A stretch of DNA of 30,122 bases from the NCBI GenBank assembly GCA_030141605.1, contig JAQGDQ010001318.1, positions 17,501 through 47,622 on the forward strand, written 5' to 3'. Source of the DNA: Tubiluchus corallicola. Taxonomy: Eukaryota; Priapulida; Priapulimorpha; Priapulimorphida; Tubiluchidae. Of the stretch, positions 1 to 12,200 are shown in pieces. A program made the position numbers and the translations under genes. Position 1 is the first letter of the stretch, and each line of letters opens with the position of its first letter. Under the pieces are notes generated by a model. It made no database searches and was not told the DNA's origin. It saw only the letters and a program-made list of their open reading frames with translations.

Positions 1-1285
1 CCATTTTCAAGTCCGATAAAAAGCATACATTTTAACATGGTTAATACTGGAAAACCGCTGCTGATAATTAAATAATAGATTAAAAACTTAATTAACGGCA
101 GGTGAGCCCAACTATTGATAACATCATCAACTAACATCATTTTCCACAGCAAAAATATTCCACGAGCGTGTTGCACGTGTTTGCGAAAGTGAAAATTGAA
201 GTACAGTGCTACTGTAAGATATTCAGTGTGTTGTACTAAAACTAGGCAAGTTCTAAGATAAAAATTCACTCTTCAAATTTACTGTTGTACTCACGCATGA
301 GATGTTGAACATGTGTAGTTCGTCACGAACCAACACATCTAAACCGAGAGGCACAGCACCATTTTTATGCAATGCGTTTCTGAAATGCGTTTAACTAGCG
401 AATGGCGAAATGCAGGTAACAGTGAAAAACTAGTGACAAAAAACGTGAAATTGTGTTTGTGTGGTAATAATTCTTTCACGTAAGTCATTTTTGAAAAAAT
501 AATATGTTTAATTTCTATATTTTAAAGAGTAGATTGTTTTGACCTACACTACAGTTTAAGATTGAATCCAGTTTTGCTTTTACGGCTTTCCAGATACCGT
601 ATTCCATAGAATTAAGTCCCATTTTTATTAGCAACAATCTTTATCAGCATTTCACTTTGACCATGATGTAGACTGGTTGTTTTCTTTATTGTTTTGCTGC
701 CATCTATTGAGTGTTTTATACGTCAAAATATTCTCAGTTGACGATTGTAGCGAACATTGAAGTTTTAACATGTGCAATACAAGCAAGGAGTTTTTAGCCA
801 AAAATTAAAACCCACTAATTGTAAACATGCAGCGTTCACATATAAAAGTTAATCTATTACAATATCAGGCTGTGAAAATTTCAACTTTGTAAGGCATTTG
901 CTTCTAATATTATTGTCGTCTAAACGTCGGTAATTTTTTCTGTGCCATCCGGTATCTGATGTATTCGACGTCATTTTTTGTAGAGAATTTGATAAATTTT
1001 GATTCGAATGGTCTATAATTTGCCTTTCTTTCAGACAGGAGTAGTATGGCTGTATTACTTGTACGTTTCAACTAATGGTAAAAAGAAGCCATTTTTTTTA
1101 CACTTGACTTAAATGAACAACTAATCCTCGAACAACATTTATTGCATTTTAATGTACAATTAAAAATATTCAAATCACAATACAAAATATGCGCATAGAA
1201 TGCTTTGCTTAAAAATGTAAAAGAAATTTAAATATTTTTTATCTCCCGCCAAACAAATGTTGATGCCGGTATATTTCAAGAAAAA
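1..1285. other. AT-rich sequence without recognised features
   Basis: No frame over about 60 codons, no splice-linked homology and no clear repeat were seen on either strand. It lies downstream of kdm3. Confidence 0.5.
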
Positions 1286-1531
1286 TGACGTAATCTGGTG
1301 TCTGCTGGGCAGCGTGAATGCCGTGAAGGCAAGGTTGATGAAGGTACGCGATGAGAAATTTCTACAGTTTGCTTAGAAATTCTGTTATTCTAGCGTTGTA
1401 TTTAACTGTGACGTAATCTGGTGTCTGCTGGGCAGCGTGAATGCCGTGAAGGCAAGCTGTGTGAAGGTACGCGATGAGAAATTTCTACAGTTTGCTTAGA
1501 AGTTCTGCTATTCTAATGTTGTGTTTAACTG
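1286..1531. repeat. Two-copy tandem duplication, 123-bp unit
   Basis: Copies at 1286-1408 and 1409-1531 share the segment from TGACGTAATCTGGTGTC to TTTAACTG with only a few substitutions. No coding frame runs through it. Confidence 0.9.
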
Positions 1532-1732
1532 TGTTTATCTAGAAATTAGTCATTCGATCAATTATGATCAAATTTAAGGTGATTACATTGCTTTAATATA
1601 CAGGTTTACACCTTAAAATATGTAAGTAATTATCATTAATTACGTAAATAATTAATTTACAGATTTTTGTTGACTTTCAGATACGCATGTAAACTTGCCA
1701 GCGCGTAGTAGGTACCGGGTGGGTTACTTAGT

Positions 1733-1752
1733 TTATAGAGTTCGCTCTATAA
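1733..1752. other. Perfect 8-bp stem with TTCG loop
   Basis: TTATAGAG-TTCG-CTCTATAA is a perfect inverted repeat with a four-base loop. The function is unknown; it may belong to the adjoining dispersed segment. Confidence 0.5.
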
Positions 1753-1789
1753 GTTAAAAAAAGATTTTGAATTAGCTGGCGGGATAGTG

Positions 1790-1990
1790 TTTATTTTGCA
1801 CGGAAACTGGATGACGCCATTTTTCGTTTAAAATAGCCGCGCCCAGGCAAAAGTAATCACGACTTTAAATTGATTTTACTAATTACACGAGATACTTACC
1901 ACATTTTTATTGCTGAAACTTTCTAACATTTTTCCCAAATATTAAAGTAAGCTCAACTTCCCGAGAGACATGGCTTTTGCTTTAAGCGAG
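1790..1990. repeat. Diverged dispersed segment, copy 1
   Basis: Shares order and many words with 11950-12120: GACTTTAAA-x-TGATTTTACTAAT, then CTTCCCGAGAGaC versus CTTCCCGGGAGGC. This suggests an old interspersed element; there are no coding remains. Confidence 0.55.
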
Positions 1991-2217
1991 AAAAGTGAAC
2001 ACAAAGAAATCGAGCATACTACTAAGAGGGCACCAAAAACAACACAGCCACTCCTGAACAACAAATTTATACAGTTTGCTAATTGGTTAGAAAGGCATTT
2101 GTTATCGAGTTACCTGCCTAGTAGATGACTGTCCTTGACAAGCTGCAAATGGAAAATTTTAAAATTGCATCGCAAAAAAATGCGCAAACATCGAAAAATT
2201 CATATTACAATTAATAC

Positions 2218-2223
2218 TTTATT
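2218..2223 (-). terminator. Candidate poly(A) signal of kdm3
   Basis: AATAAA in the gene sense (tttatt on the plus strand) lies about 840 bases past the stop, the nearest canonical hexamer I found downstream. If used, the 3' UTR contains the two tRNA-like SINE heads. This is inference from one hexamer. Confidence 0.3.
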
Positions 2224-2479
2224 GTAAAAATTATTTACACATACAAAGGGTTTTGGCGCTTTTTACAAAGCAGCAAAAAGACTGACTATTTGAACAACAA
2301 GCAAACGAAAACTATTAAATATTAATGCTATTATTACTGTTATTATTATATGCACAAGTTTTCTCTAAGAAACAGAAGACAAAACAACATCATTAATCCT
2401 ACAAAAAACGAATTAAAACATATAGCTGGTGTAATTGATCATTAATTACTGAACATTTGGTACCAAACTTGACCAGAAA

Positions 2480-2560
2480 AATGGACCCGAGGAGGAGTTG
2501 AACCTGTAGCCTTCGGGATACAATCACTAGACTTCACAGTCCCTTCTGATTCTTGCAAAT
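2480..2560 (-). repeat. tRNA-like SINE head, minus orientation
   Basis: In the minus sense, GGTTCAACTCC (2504-2494) is a perfect pol III B-box, preceded by GTCTAGTGATTGTATCCCG in a tRNA-like layout. The A-box is weak. It is probably the head of a tRNA-derived SINE rather than a tRNA gene, as no acceptor stem closes. Confidence 0.45.
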
Positions 2561-2654
2561 TTCTTCAATTGTACAAGGTCATGAATAAATCACCATCATT
2601 GAGATTGAACAAAGGCGCAGGGGGCAGTGTAGTCCAGGAGGTACCGTAGTCCAG

Positions 2655-2870
2655 TGTCCAGGGACAGTGTAGGCCAGTCATCTCGGCACTTGACTTGTCA
2701 TCCAAAAGTATCTGGTTCAAGTCCAGATTAGTACAAATTTTCACGTTTCCTTCTTTACAGCAAAGTTTAGTGTTAAAGCTTCAACTGTTGAGGGTTCAGT
2801 GACCTCAGCCCATTGGTGATTGAGTAAGGCTATAAATATACATATTTATAAAAAACTATCTTTAACTAAC
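2655..2870 (+). repeat. tRNA-like SINE head, plus orientation
   Basis: GGTTCAAGTCC at 2714-2724 matches the B-box consensus, with a poor A-box-like TAGGCCAGTCA at about 2670-2680. The body continues into an AT-rich tail. No closed cloverleaf, so read as a SINE. It faces away from the minus-strand head 150 bp to the left. Confidence 0.45.
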
Positions 2871-3061
2871 TAAACTACAGCAGGTACATTACGTATGAAA
2901 GCTTTCTAGCTACAATACAGCAATATACAAGCAAACAGAATAGAGTAATTATATGTATCTACAAAAGATTTTCCATAATTGACATGATGCAACAAAATAC
3001 GATTAAAAAGAATCTGTCGTCGTGGCAACTACTGTGAAAACTACGGATGCGTAATGCCGTT

Positions 3062-3136
3062 TCAGCTCGGTTCGGATTTTGTTTTCAACAGAACGGCAAT
3101 GGCATCTTTGACTGAGTGGAAAATTATGTTCTTGAT
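3062..3136 (-). CDS. kdm3: KDM3 exon 16: terminal coding exon
   Basis: The acceptor is ATTTTTCAG|ATC. It encodes [24 protein letters not shown], then TGA, matching the family C-terminus VKNVIYHAVKDAVAML. It is only 75 nt and easy to miss because a low-complexity plus-strand frame covers part of it. Confidence 0.95.
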   Translation of the reverse strand: MKNIIFHSVKDAIAVLLKTKSEPS

Positions 3137-3241
3137 CTGAAAAATACGAAAAAAATCAATACGTCATTTTCACGATTCAAACAGCCTAACACACAGAAAC
3201 ATAACATGCAGAAATGCTCTCCCCCCTCTCTCTCTCCCTTC

Positions 3242-3277
<36 letters not shown>

Positions 3278-6200
3278 TCTCTCCTTTGCTCCCACCCTCC
3301 CTTCCACCCTCACATCTCTCTCCAACTTCTGTCTCACCGTTTGTCCCTCTCCTTCTCTCCCTCTCTCTTTCCCCCAATCACACTCTCTTTTTCTCACATC
3401 TCTTTCCAACTTCTCTCTCACTGTTTGTCCCTCTCCTTCTCCCCTCTCTCTTTCCGCCAGTCACACTCTTTTCCTCACATCTCTCTCCAACTTCTCTCTC
3501 ACTGTTTTTCTCTCTCCTCCCCCTCTCTCTTTCCCCCAGTCACACTCTTTTTCCTCACATCTCTCTCCAACGTCTCTCTCACTTCTTTCCACACCGTGAC
3601 TAGAAGACGCGTAACTTGGGCAGCTAGGTATTGAACAAACGTAAGATGTAGTTGCAAGCTCAAGCATAGCAGATTCTCTAAAGTTAAACAAACGACGATC
3701 GATTTCAAAAGATCACATTCTCAGTCGCAAGATACCCTTTAACCATTTACCAAAGGTCGTCTTAATTTCATCATTATGTACGTTGCTTGTGTGATTGTTA
3801 GGCACAGGTGCCCGCAGTGAGCGAATGAAAAGTTTTATTAATATTTCAATTACTTCATAGAACTAGCAAGGCTTATGAAAGTTACTTGATTGATGGGACT
3901 CATGCAAATTTTAGTGAACAATCACAAGTTATTGTGAAATCATTTCAAAAAGATCACGAACAAGAGAACTGTGATCATCTCGAACTTGAAACGTTTTGAT
4001 CAGGCTTTTTTTTCTGGATTCTAGTTGAGCGATAAGTTCTAACAAAAGTGGAACTGGATCACAAATCAAAATGGGAAGGTAAAAAAATAAAGAAATGAAA
4101 AGCAGACAAACAAGGGAAAGAGAGAGAGAAAGAGAGAGTGGGGAGGGTGAGAGAGAGAGAGAAGGGAAAAGAGAGGGAGGAGGGAGAAAGAGTGAGAGGG
4201 GGAAGAGATAAAGGGAGAAAAAGAGAGAGAGAAGAGAGAGAGACAGGGGGAAACAGACAGAAAGAGGGGGAGAGAGAGAGAGAGAGGCAGGCAGGCAAAC
4301 AGACAGACAGACAGACAGAGAGAGAGAGAGAGAGCCCCAGAAGAGTACTTGTTCACAAAAAGATAAACTAACGGACGGCGTGTACCAATTCACGTGAAAA
4401 TACAAACCTGCAGCTTATCTTCGTGGTTTGAGTGAGAGTCGGAGAGATCTCGGAATTCTTGCGTCATCCTGAAGCAATGACCAATACCTTCTGGCGACAC
4501 GAAGTCTTCCGCCACTTTTATACAGCTGTGAAGATTTCTCACCTGAGAAGAGTAAGCAAGTGTCAAGATTCTGTAGAGGAAAATGTACTTAAACTCTCGC
4601 TTGTATCGTAACAAATTTCAACTTCTCGGGTTTTGTAATATGTAAGAGCATGTGTAGATTCTTAATTATTTACAATTATTTAATTACTTACTAATTAATT
4701 ATTTTGTAAATTGATGGATTTGATAGAATTGATAGAATCTTTATTTATGTTATTTCTTTTTAATAAATCTAAGAACGGAACTCAAGATACATATACATCC
4801 ATTAAAAATACATCGGTAACGTACAGCGAGTAAAATTGCCAGTGGCGGCTCGTGTCTAGGTACTGTGGAACTGCAGCGCCCCCTATTTTCACTCAAAATT
4901 ATTGATAATATTTAAGATGATAATTGTATTTCTTTAGTTCTTTATATTTGTACGGAACCCACGTGTACAGGTACTGTGGAACTGCAGCACCCCTATTTTC
5001 ACTCAATATTATTGATAATATTTAATATAATAATTGTATTTCTTTAGTTCTTTCTTATTACACTTGTATGGAACCAGAACACGTGAGGATAGTACAGTGC
5101 TTCACAGCCCAGGCAATGTGGTGTTTGGCTGTTGTGCGCATGTGGCCATGCACGTCTGAACCCAGGTAGAGAAAGTACTGTCACTCACACAGTTTGTTGT
5201 CAGTTGTTACGTGCTTACAGTGAATGGATCAAGCTTGAACTGCGACAATTTAGGCTATTAGTATGCAAAAATATTTTTTGTTTAGGATTTTATCAAGTTT
5301 ATGTAGAAACTTTCGTATGCTTGTTTGTTTAAAATTACGATTACAAATTACAACATTAAAATTATATGTGTGTTTGGTTTTACGCTGGATAGAAATTTTC
5401 TGAAGCAGCACTCCTAGTAATTTTATCTACGAACTTCCACCCTCACCTTCAATGAAGCCATTAACTCACCTGGTCAGGAACGCCAGCAAATACGATAGCT
5501 ACATACCCTCACCTTCAATGAAGCCATTAACTCACCTGGTCAGGAACGCCAGCAAATACGATAGCTATGTACCCTCACGTTCAATGAAGCCATTAACTCA
5601 CCTGGTCAGGAACGCCAGCAAATACGATAGCTACATACCCTCACCTTCAATGAAGCCATTAACTCACCTGGTCAGGAACGCCAGCAAATACGATAGCTAC
5701 ATACCCTCACGTTCAATGAAGCCATCAACTCACCTGGTCAGGAACGCCAGCAAATACGATAGCTACATACCCTCACGTTCAATGAAGCCATTAACTCACC
5801 TGGTCAGGAATGCCAACAAATATGATACCGACATACACTTACCTTCAATGAAGCCATTAACTCACCTGGTGAGGAATCCCAACAAAGATGATACCTACAT
5901 ATCCTTACCTTCAATGAAGCCATTAACTCACCTGGTCACGAACGCCAGCAAATATGATACCGACATACACTTACCTTCAATGAAGCCATTAACTCACCTG
6001 GTGAGGAATCCCAACAAATATGATAGCTACATATCCTTACTTTTAACGAAGCCATCATCTTACCAGTGAGGTGCACCTCCAGGTATAATACTTACAGACC
6101 TTTAAAGCCATTAACTCACCTGGTGAGGAGCACCAGCAGGTATGAACACGCAGTCACCAAGGAACTGGACAATGCAGTAACCAGCTACCTGGTACTCATC

Positions 6201-9200
6201 ATACAGCCGCTTCCTCAGGTAAGCGTCCAGGTACCATGACTGGTCGTGAATGTAGTCGCTGTGGACTTCGTCCTTCTCACCTCGCTCGTTAGCCACCTGA
6301 GAAAAAAGAGAAACATCGTTATCTTTGTCATCATATTTTAATAGTACGACAGGCCTTGAATAACCGATTAATCAAGGTGCATGTTAAACAACCATAGTTT
6401 AGCAACACCAGGTGCACTTGGCAAATGGATGAATGACTACTGAGAAAGCTGAGTCTAAGCAGTTTCATTGGCTATACTGCTTACAGCTACTTATCAGTTT
6501 GACGTAAGAATGGAAAAGGACTCAAATGCCCGAAAGAGCAAAAAATCAGTAAGAAACCACTAAGCTGTTCACGGTGGCCAATCAACTAGGTTATTTTTAA
6601 ACAATTTTTGCAGAAATAATTTACCGCACACACTGAACATGCCGTGAAAATTACAAGTTATATGCTTATTAAAATACGCGAAAAAAGCTTAATAATCATA
6701 AGAAACTGGAATATGTCTTTCAATCTGTCAGATGGATGAAAATTTAGAAACATCAGTATTTTGTAATTTTTATGAAAACAAATATTTGAATGAATGTATT
6801 TTTCACACATTCGCAACGATTCCTGAATTTGAGCAAAACGACGTGTCGAGGAAATAGGGATATTGCACCACGATCACATGTTTAACTAGTTTGTTATCTC
6901 GCAAAATGTTCCAAGGCGCGTTCAGACGAGAGTTTTCTCGGTAAGTTAACTCGTCAAGTAACTCAACAAGTAATTTGCAAGATAGCAAAACTGTAAGTAA
7001 ACTCTCCAGCCGTAAGCAGAAGCTGACACTCCCTTCTCTGTTCACTGCGAGAAGTATCGAGAGTAACTAGCAGAGGTGTTCGCAGTAGACAGTTACTCCA
7101 GTTACTCTCCAACAGTAAGAGCAAGCCGACACTCCCTTCTCGATTCGCTGCGATAAGTATCGAGAGTAACTAGCCGAGGCATTCACACAAGACAGTTACT
7201 CAAGTTACTCTCCCACAGTAACAACAAGCTGACACTCCCTTCTCGATTCGCTACGAGAAGTATCGAAAGTAACTCTCCGAAGGAGCTCTCACTAGACAGT
7301 AACTCGCTGCAAATGTCAGAGAGTTTGCAACTGCATGCCATCAGTAACTCGCAAAGCAGTTCAAACTTTTGTGTTTGCCATCAGAGAGAAAACGCGCAAC
7401 AGAAAAGTCGCTAGTGTGAACAAGCCATTAGTGAAGATCACCTTATCAACTAAATATGCTAGTGTGAACAAGCCATTAGTGACGATCACCTTACCAACTA
7501 AATACAGTCGATTCAACATCTACCATTAGCTCAAATCATCCTCATATATAAGATGTTATTTCACGACGTAAACGCAACACAACATGACACCTGGTGGCAA
7601 AAAAACAAACAATTTATGCAGAAACCTTTTTGAGAAGACTTCGTATTTTGTCCGCATCTTCCGGTGCGTAGATGTGCCACAGGGCGCCCGGGACTTCGTT
7701 CGGATCCTGCAGCCTGGCTTTGGTTTGCACGTCTGCCCCTGACTCTTCAATTGCGAGTATGGCTTCTGTAAAACATGATAAAAATCAATTAAAAATCAAT
7801 AAATCAATAAACACTTATAAGCATTTCTTACAAACACTTGCTTTTGCACAGAGAAATAGACGAAAGTTGTGGCGTATAGTAAATGTGTGGGTGACCACTG
7901 AGTTCAAGATGCACATTAAGTTTGGCCGCCAAGTTTCGGTCCTGCCACAACCGTTCAGTACTATCAGCAGACATTGCCGTTGTGTTGGATGTGATTTGGA
8001 ATAAGCTGAACTGTACAAAAAAAATCAAGAACAACAAAAAACTGAATTACATAAATGACAATTCTAAGAACAATATAAATTATAGACCGGTACACAACCG
8101 TTTGTTGGGGGGGGGGTATTTAAACCGCAAGTAACAGCACAGAAGAACTTACTGCATCAAAGTATTGCTGAAACAAGATGGAAGCCATCACGGCTTTTAA
8201 ATTTTGTAAGAAAGTCTCACACAGCCTGGAGTCTTGAGTGGTATGATTAAAGCAGCGGCCTGAAAACTGTGGGATTAATTTTTCCAATCAAACTGAACTG
8301 CCTGGAAATTTACAGGACCTCAAACCCGCACCTGGATAGAAGTTTATCCTGGAAGACTGGGTGGATGCTAAGATGATAAAAACGTTCATTACACACACAC
8401 ATCTCGGTTTGCCGGACCTCATTTTTAAGGATGATGCAAGTATCGAACAAAGTCTGAACCGTTAAAAGTCCTGCATACTACAGGACAGTCCGTTGTTTCG
8501 CTAGCTGACCACTAGTTGGCGGGTCGTCACTTTGTTTACATCATTACATCAGCGCAACCAAGCAGCGTGTAACGACATCAGTGTAGCTTGTATGTCAGGA
8601 GCAGCCCGTACTAGACGTTTTTGAGACAATCAGACGACTGATTCTACATTACCGTAGTCTAGTGCACGGCGCGTACTGTATTAACTTAGTATCAGTAAAT
8701 ACGGACAAATGACAGAATCAGACCCACGTCTCCCCGCTTTTGCAAACAGAGACACGATGCATCTAATTGATCAGTATACAACAGATGTGAGGCATCTACA
8801 AGGTGTACTAGATCTTGTGTTCTTGCAGTCATTGGTGAAACCATAACACTCAAGATTGCAAGCTGTAGAGACGTTTCGATGATGCTCTAGTACTTCAGTA
8901 TCAGTGGTTGCTCAAGTATAAGTACCGAGGAACTGCAGCACCCCCTATTTTCACTCGATATTATCGATCATATTTAATATAATGAGTCTTTTTTCTTTAG
9001 TTCTTTCTTTATACTTGTACGGAACCAGAGCACGTGATGGTAGTACTGTTTGCAGGTCAGCACAGTGCACTCCAGCAATGCGGTGTTTTGCTGTTGGGCA
9101 CATTCGGTCATGTGCACGTCTGAGAGCAGGTAGAGAAAGTACTGTCGCTCACACAGTTTCACACAGTGTCAGTTGTCACGTGCTTACCGTGAACGGATAG

Positions 9201-12200
9201 AGCTTGAAATGCGACAATTTAGGCTACTAGTAAGCAGAAAATCTTTTTGTGTTTACGATTTTATTAAGTTTATGTATAAACTTTCATATGTTTGTTTACT
9301 AATCACAACATTAAAATTACATGTGTTTGCTTCGTTTTACACAGTATTAAAACAATGGCTAAAAATTTTCTGAAGCAGTACCGCCACTAATTTCAGCTAC
9401 GAGCCACCAATGCTCAATGTAATAAGTTGTTCTGTAATATTACTCATTGTTTTTTGTAGCACCCTGTATATCACAAAATGCTGTAGCCTTTAACACTTTG
9501 ACTCACGGTGATGAATGCAATTCTTCTGGGTGACGAAAATAATCATTTTTCCACCGAATCTAAGAATAAAGTATTAAGGACAGTCGCTAATCTAAATCTA
9601 TCATAAACTAACCAGGTTAAAGTTTCTAAGAAGTCGACGCACATTGCCACGTTCTTTGCAAAAAAAAATTTTCAAATTACATAATCTATTACCAGTCACA
9701 TACACGTCGGCGCGTGCGCGCATGTGCGTGTGTGTGCATGTGCGTGTGTGTGAGTGTGCTCTCAAAGGCGTGTTCTAAGCGCTCCCATCTGGTAGAGTTA
9801 CTCGCTGTATAAGCATTTCAGTACTTATCAAGAACTAAAGGAAGCAAGCTCAGGTAATTTTGTCATGAAACTCCCAGGCCTGTGCCAGATGGCCTGTTTG
9901 GAGCAAAAAACACTGACACATAATCTGTTTAAATCTACATCGTAAAATCGCACACATACTGAACAACGCGATAAACTTTTAAATTGTGCAAAGAAAGCCG
10001 CACGAAACGATGTCGACTTGCTAAAGGAAGAAGCAGAACAAGCAAAGAAAAGAAAAAGAAAGACAGGTGCTCTACAAGTAGGTCTACGGGAGGGAGCCTC
10101 CTCTTACCTTGTGCTGCACGCCTCCAACCTGGCAGCAAATCCTCAGTTTCAGCTAAAGCGTAAAGCAAGCAATAAGGTAAGCAACATAAAATCCGTAAGC
10201 GTAACTCAGCAATGCACAGAAGGTAGGGGCGAGCATTTTGCGACAGATGGCGAATTCGAATCAAATCGATTTGTGATTTTGAAACTCGAATCGAACAGAA
10301 TTTCAGCATTTTCGAATTCGAATTCCATTTTATGGGGTTTCCCACAGAATTTTAAGATAAATTTCCATGACTGTTCCCTGACCAAATATTGATTTTCCAT
10401 GACCAAGAGAAGCAGAAATTGCATTACCAGTACACATATTCAAACATTTTTGTGTCAGGACATTCATTATGTGTCGGCCAATCATTATTTTAGGAACAGA
10501 AATCGAAAATGGAAGCCTGACATGGCAAAATTTTACTTGAACACGAATTACTGAAAAATACGCTTGGAAAAATATCCGTTCACGGTGATTATCTTTGTAA
10601 CACTTTTCAATTTTCCGGACTTTTCGCCCCATTTTCATCATTTTCCCTAAATTTTTCCTCTTTTCCCTGACTTTTTCATAACTATCCAAGATAGCCTGTA
10701 TTTTCAAGGATTTTTCAAGATTTTCCCCGACTGTAGGATCTCTGATTTTAAGGACTGTTCCAGTAAATTTTCGAATTGCTAATAAAAAGCGGTCTCACAA
10801 AGATCGTGCATACTGCCAGTTTTGCAATGCAGCAAAACCACTAATAATTTCTTTAAAAATTGCTCACAGTTAAATTGTGCTGAAGGCGTGATGCTTCAAA
10901 CATTTTAATGATAAAGAACGTATGTAGCTAAATTGCTGAATTATTCGAATTTATAATTTTAGCTTTGAATAGAATTTGACCTAAAAAACTCATATGAATC
11001 GAATTCGAACGGATGATGCTCGCCCCCTAATTAACGAGTGAAACAAGTGCAATAGGCCGGTGATGATACGTTAAGTTTATCTTGCACAGAAGCCATGGCA
11101 AAGATTCATTTTTACAGCCAAGGCAATGCAAGTGATTCGAAGCCATGCATATTACAATACAAACCTTTCTTTTCTGTTTTCGTTTCTATTTCAAATTTTC
11201 CAGAAAGCATTACTACCAGTTCACCTTTCTCGGAGAAAAGGATTTTATAAAAATTTGGGAACTCGAATTAGTTGGTATTTTTTCTGTCTGGAGTGAAGTT
11301 TACCATTCTTCACTAGAAAACAGGACATGTGTTCACCTTAAATGAAAGAACAAGTCACTCAGTATGCTGGGTTTATTTTACTGCTATCACTTAAACTGTT
11401 TGTGGTGTGCTAAATGAAAGGACAAGTCACTCAGCATGTTGGGTTTATTTTACTGTTATCACTTAAACTGTTTGTGGTGTGCTAAATGAAAGGACAAGTC
11501 ACTCAGCATGTTGGGTTTATTTTACTGTTATCACTTAAACTGTTTGTGGTGTGCTAAAGGAAAGAACAATTCACTCAGCATGTTGGGTTTATTTTACTGT
11601 TATCACTTAAACTGTTTGTGGTGTGCTAAATGAAAGGACAAGTCACTCAGCATGTTGGGTTTATTTTACTGTTATCACTTAAACTGTTTGTGGTGTGCTA
11701 AAGGAAAGAACAATTCACTCAGCATGTTGGGTTTATTTTACTGTTATCACTTAAACTGTTTGTGGTGTGCTAAATGAAAGGACAAGTCACTCAGCATGTT
11801 GGGTTTATTTTACTGGTATCACTTAAACTTTTTGTGGTGTGCTAAAGGAAAGGACAAGTCACTCAGTATGTTGGGTTTATTTTACTGTTATCACTTAAAC
11901 TTTTTGTGGTGTGCTAAATGCACCATTTTCCTTCAGGTGATGAACAATGTCATTGGTGACAGAATGGGCGATAAAAACGGGAGCACTCAAGCGTAAAATG
12001 ACCGGGACTTTAAAGTAATTTCACTAATGACATGAGGCGCTTATTGCAGTCTTATTACAAAATCCTAAAGTTTTCTGCAAACAATGAAATAAGTCTAACT
12101 TCCCGGGAGGCTTAACTTTTCCTTTAATTTATATGAAATAGTCAGGAGTTGACCTTTCATTTAATTTATATGAAATAGTCAGGAGTTGGCTTCATTTAAT

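Noticed and set aside
3116-3634. Ser/Leu-rich frames on both strands at 3116-3708 and 3929-4405
   Set aside because: They are translations of C/T or G/A simple sequence; the real coding piece here is the 75-nt last kdm3 exon.
5452-6069. 205-codon plus-strand frame of 22-residue repeats ([10 protein letters not shown]...)
   Set aside because: The 66-bp unit is a multiple of three and lacks stops, so a frame is expected. The units derive from the antisense of a kdm3 exon junction and there is no other coding evidence.
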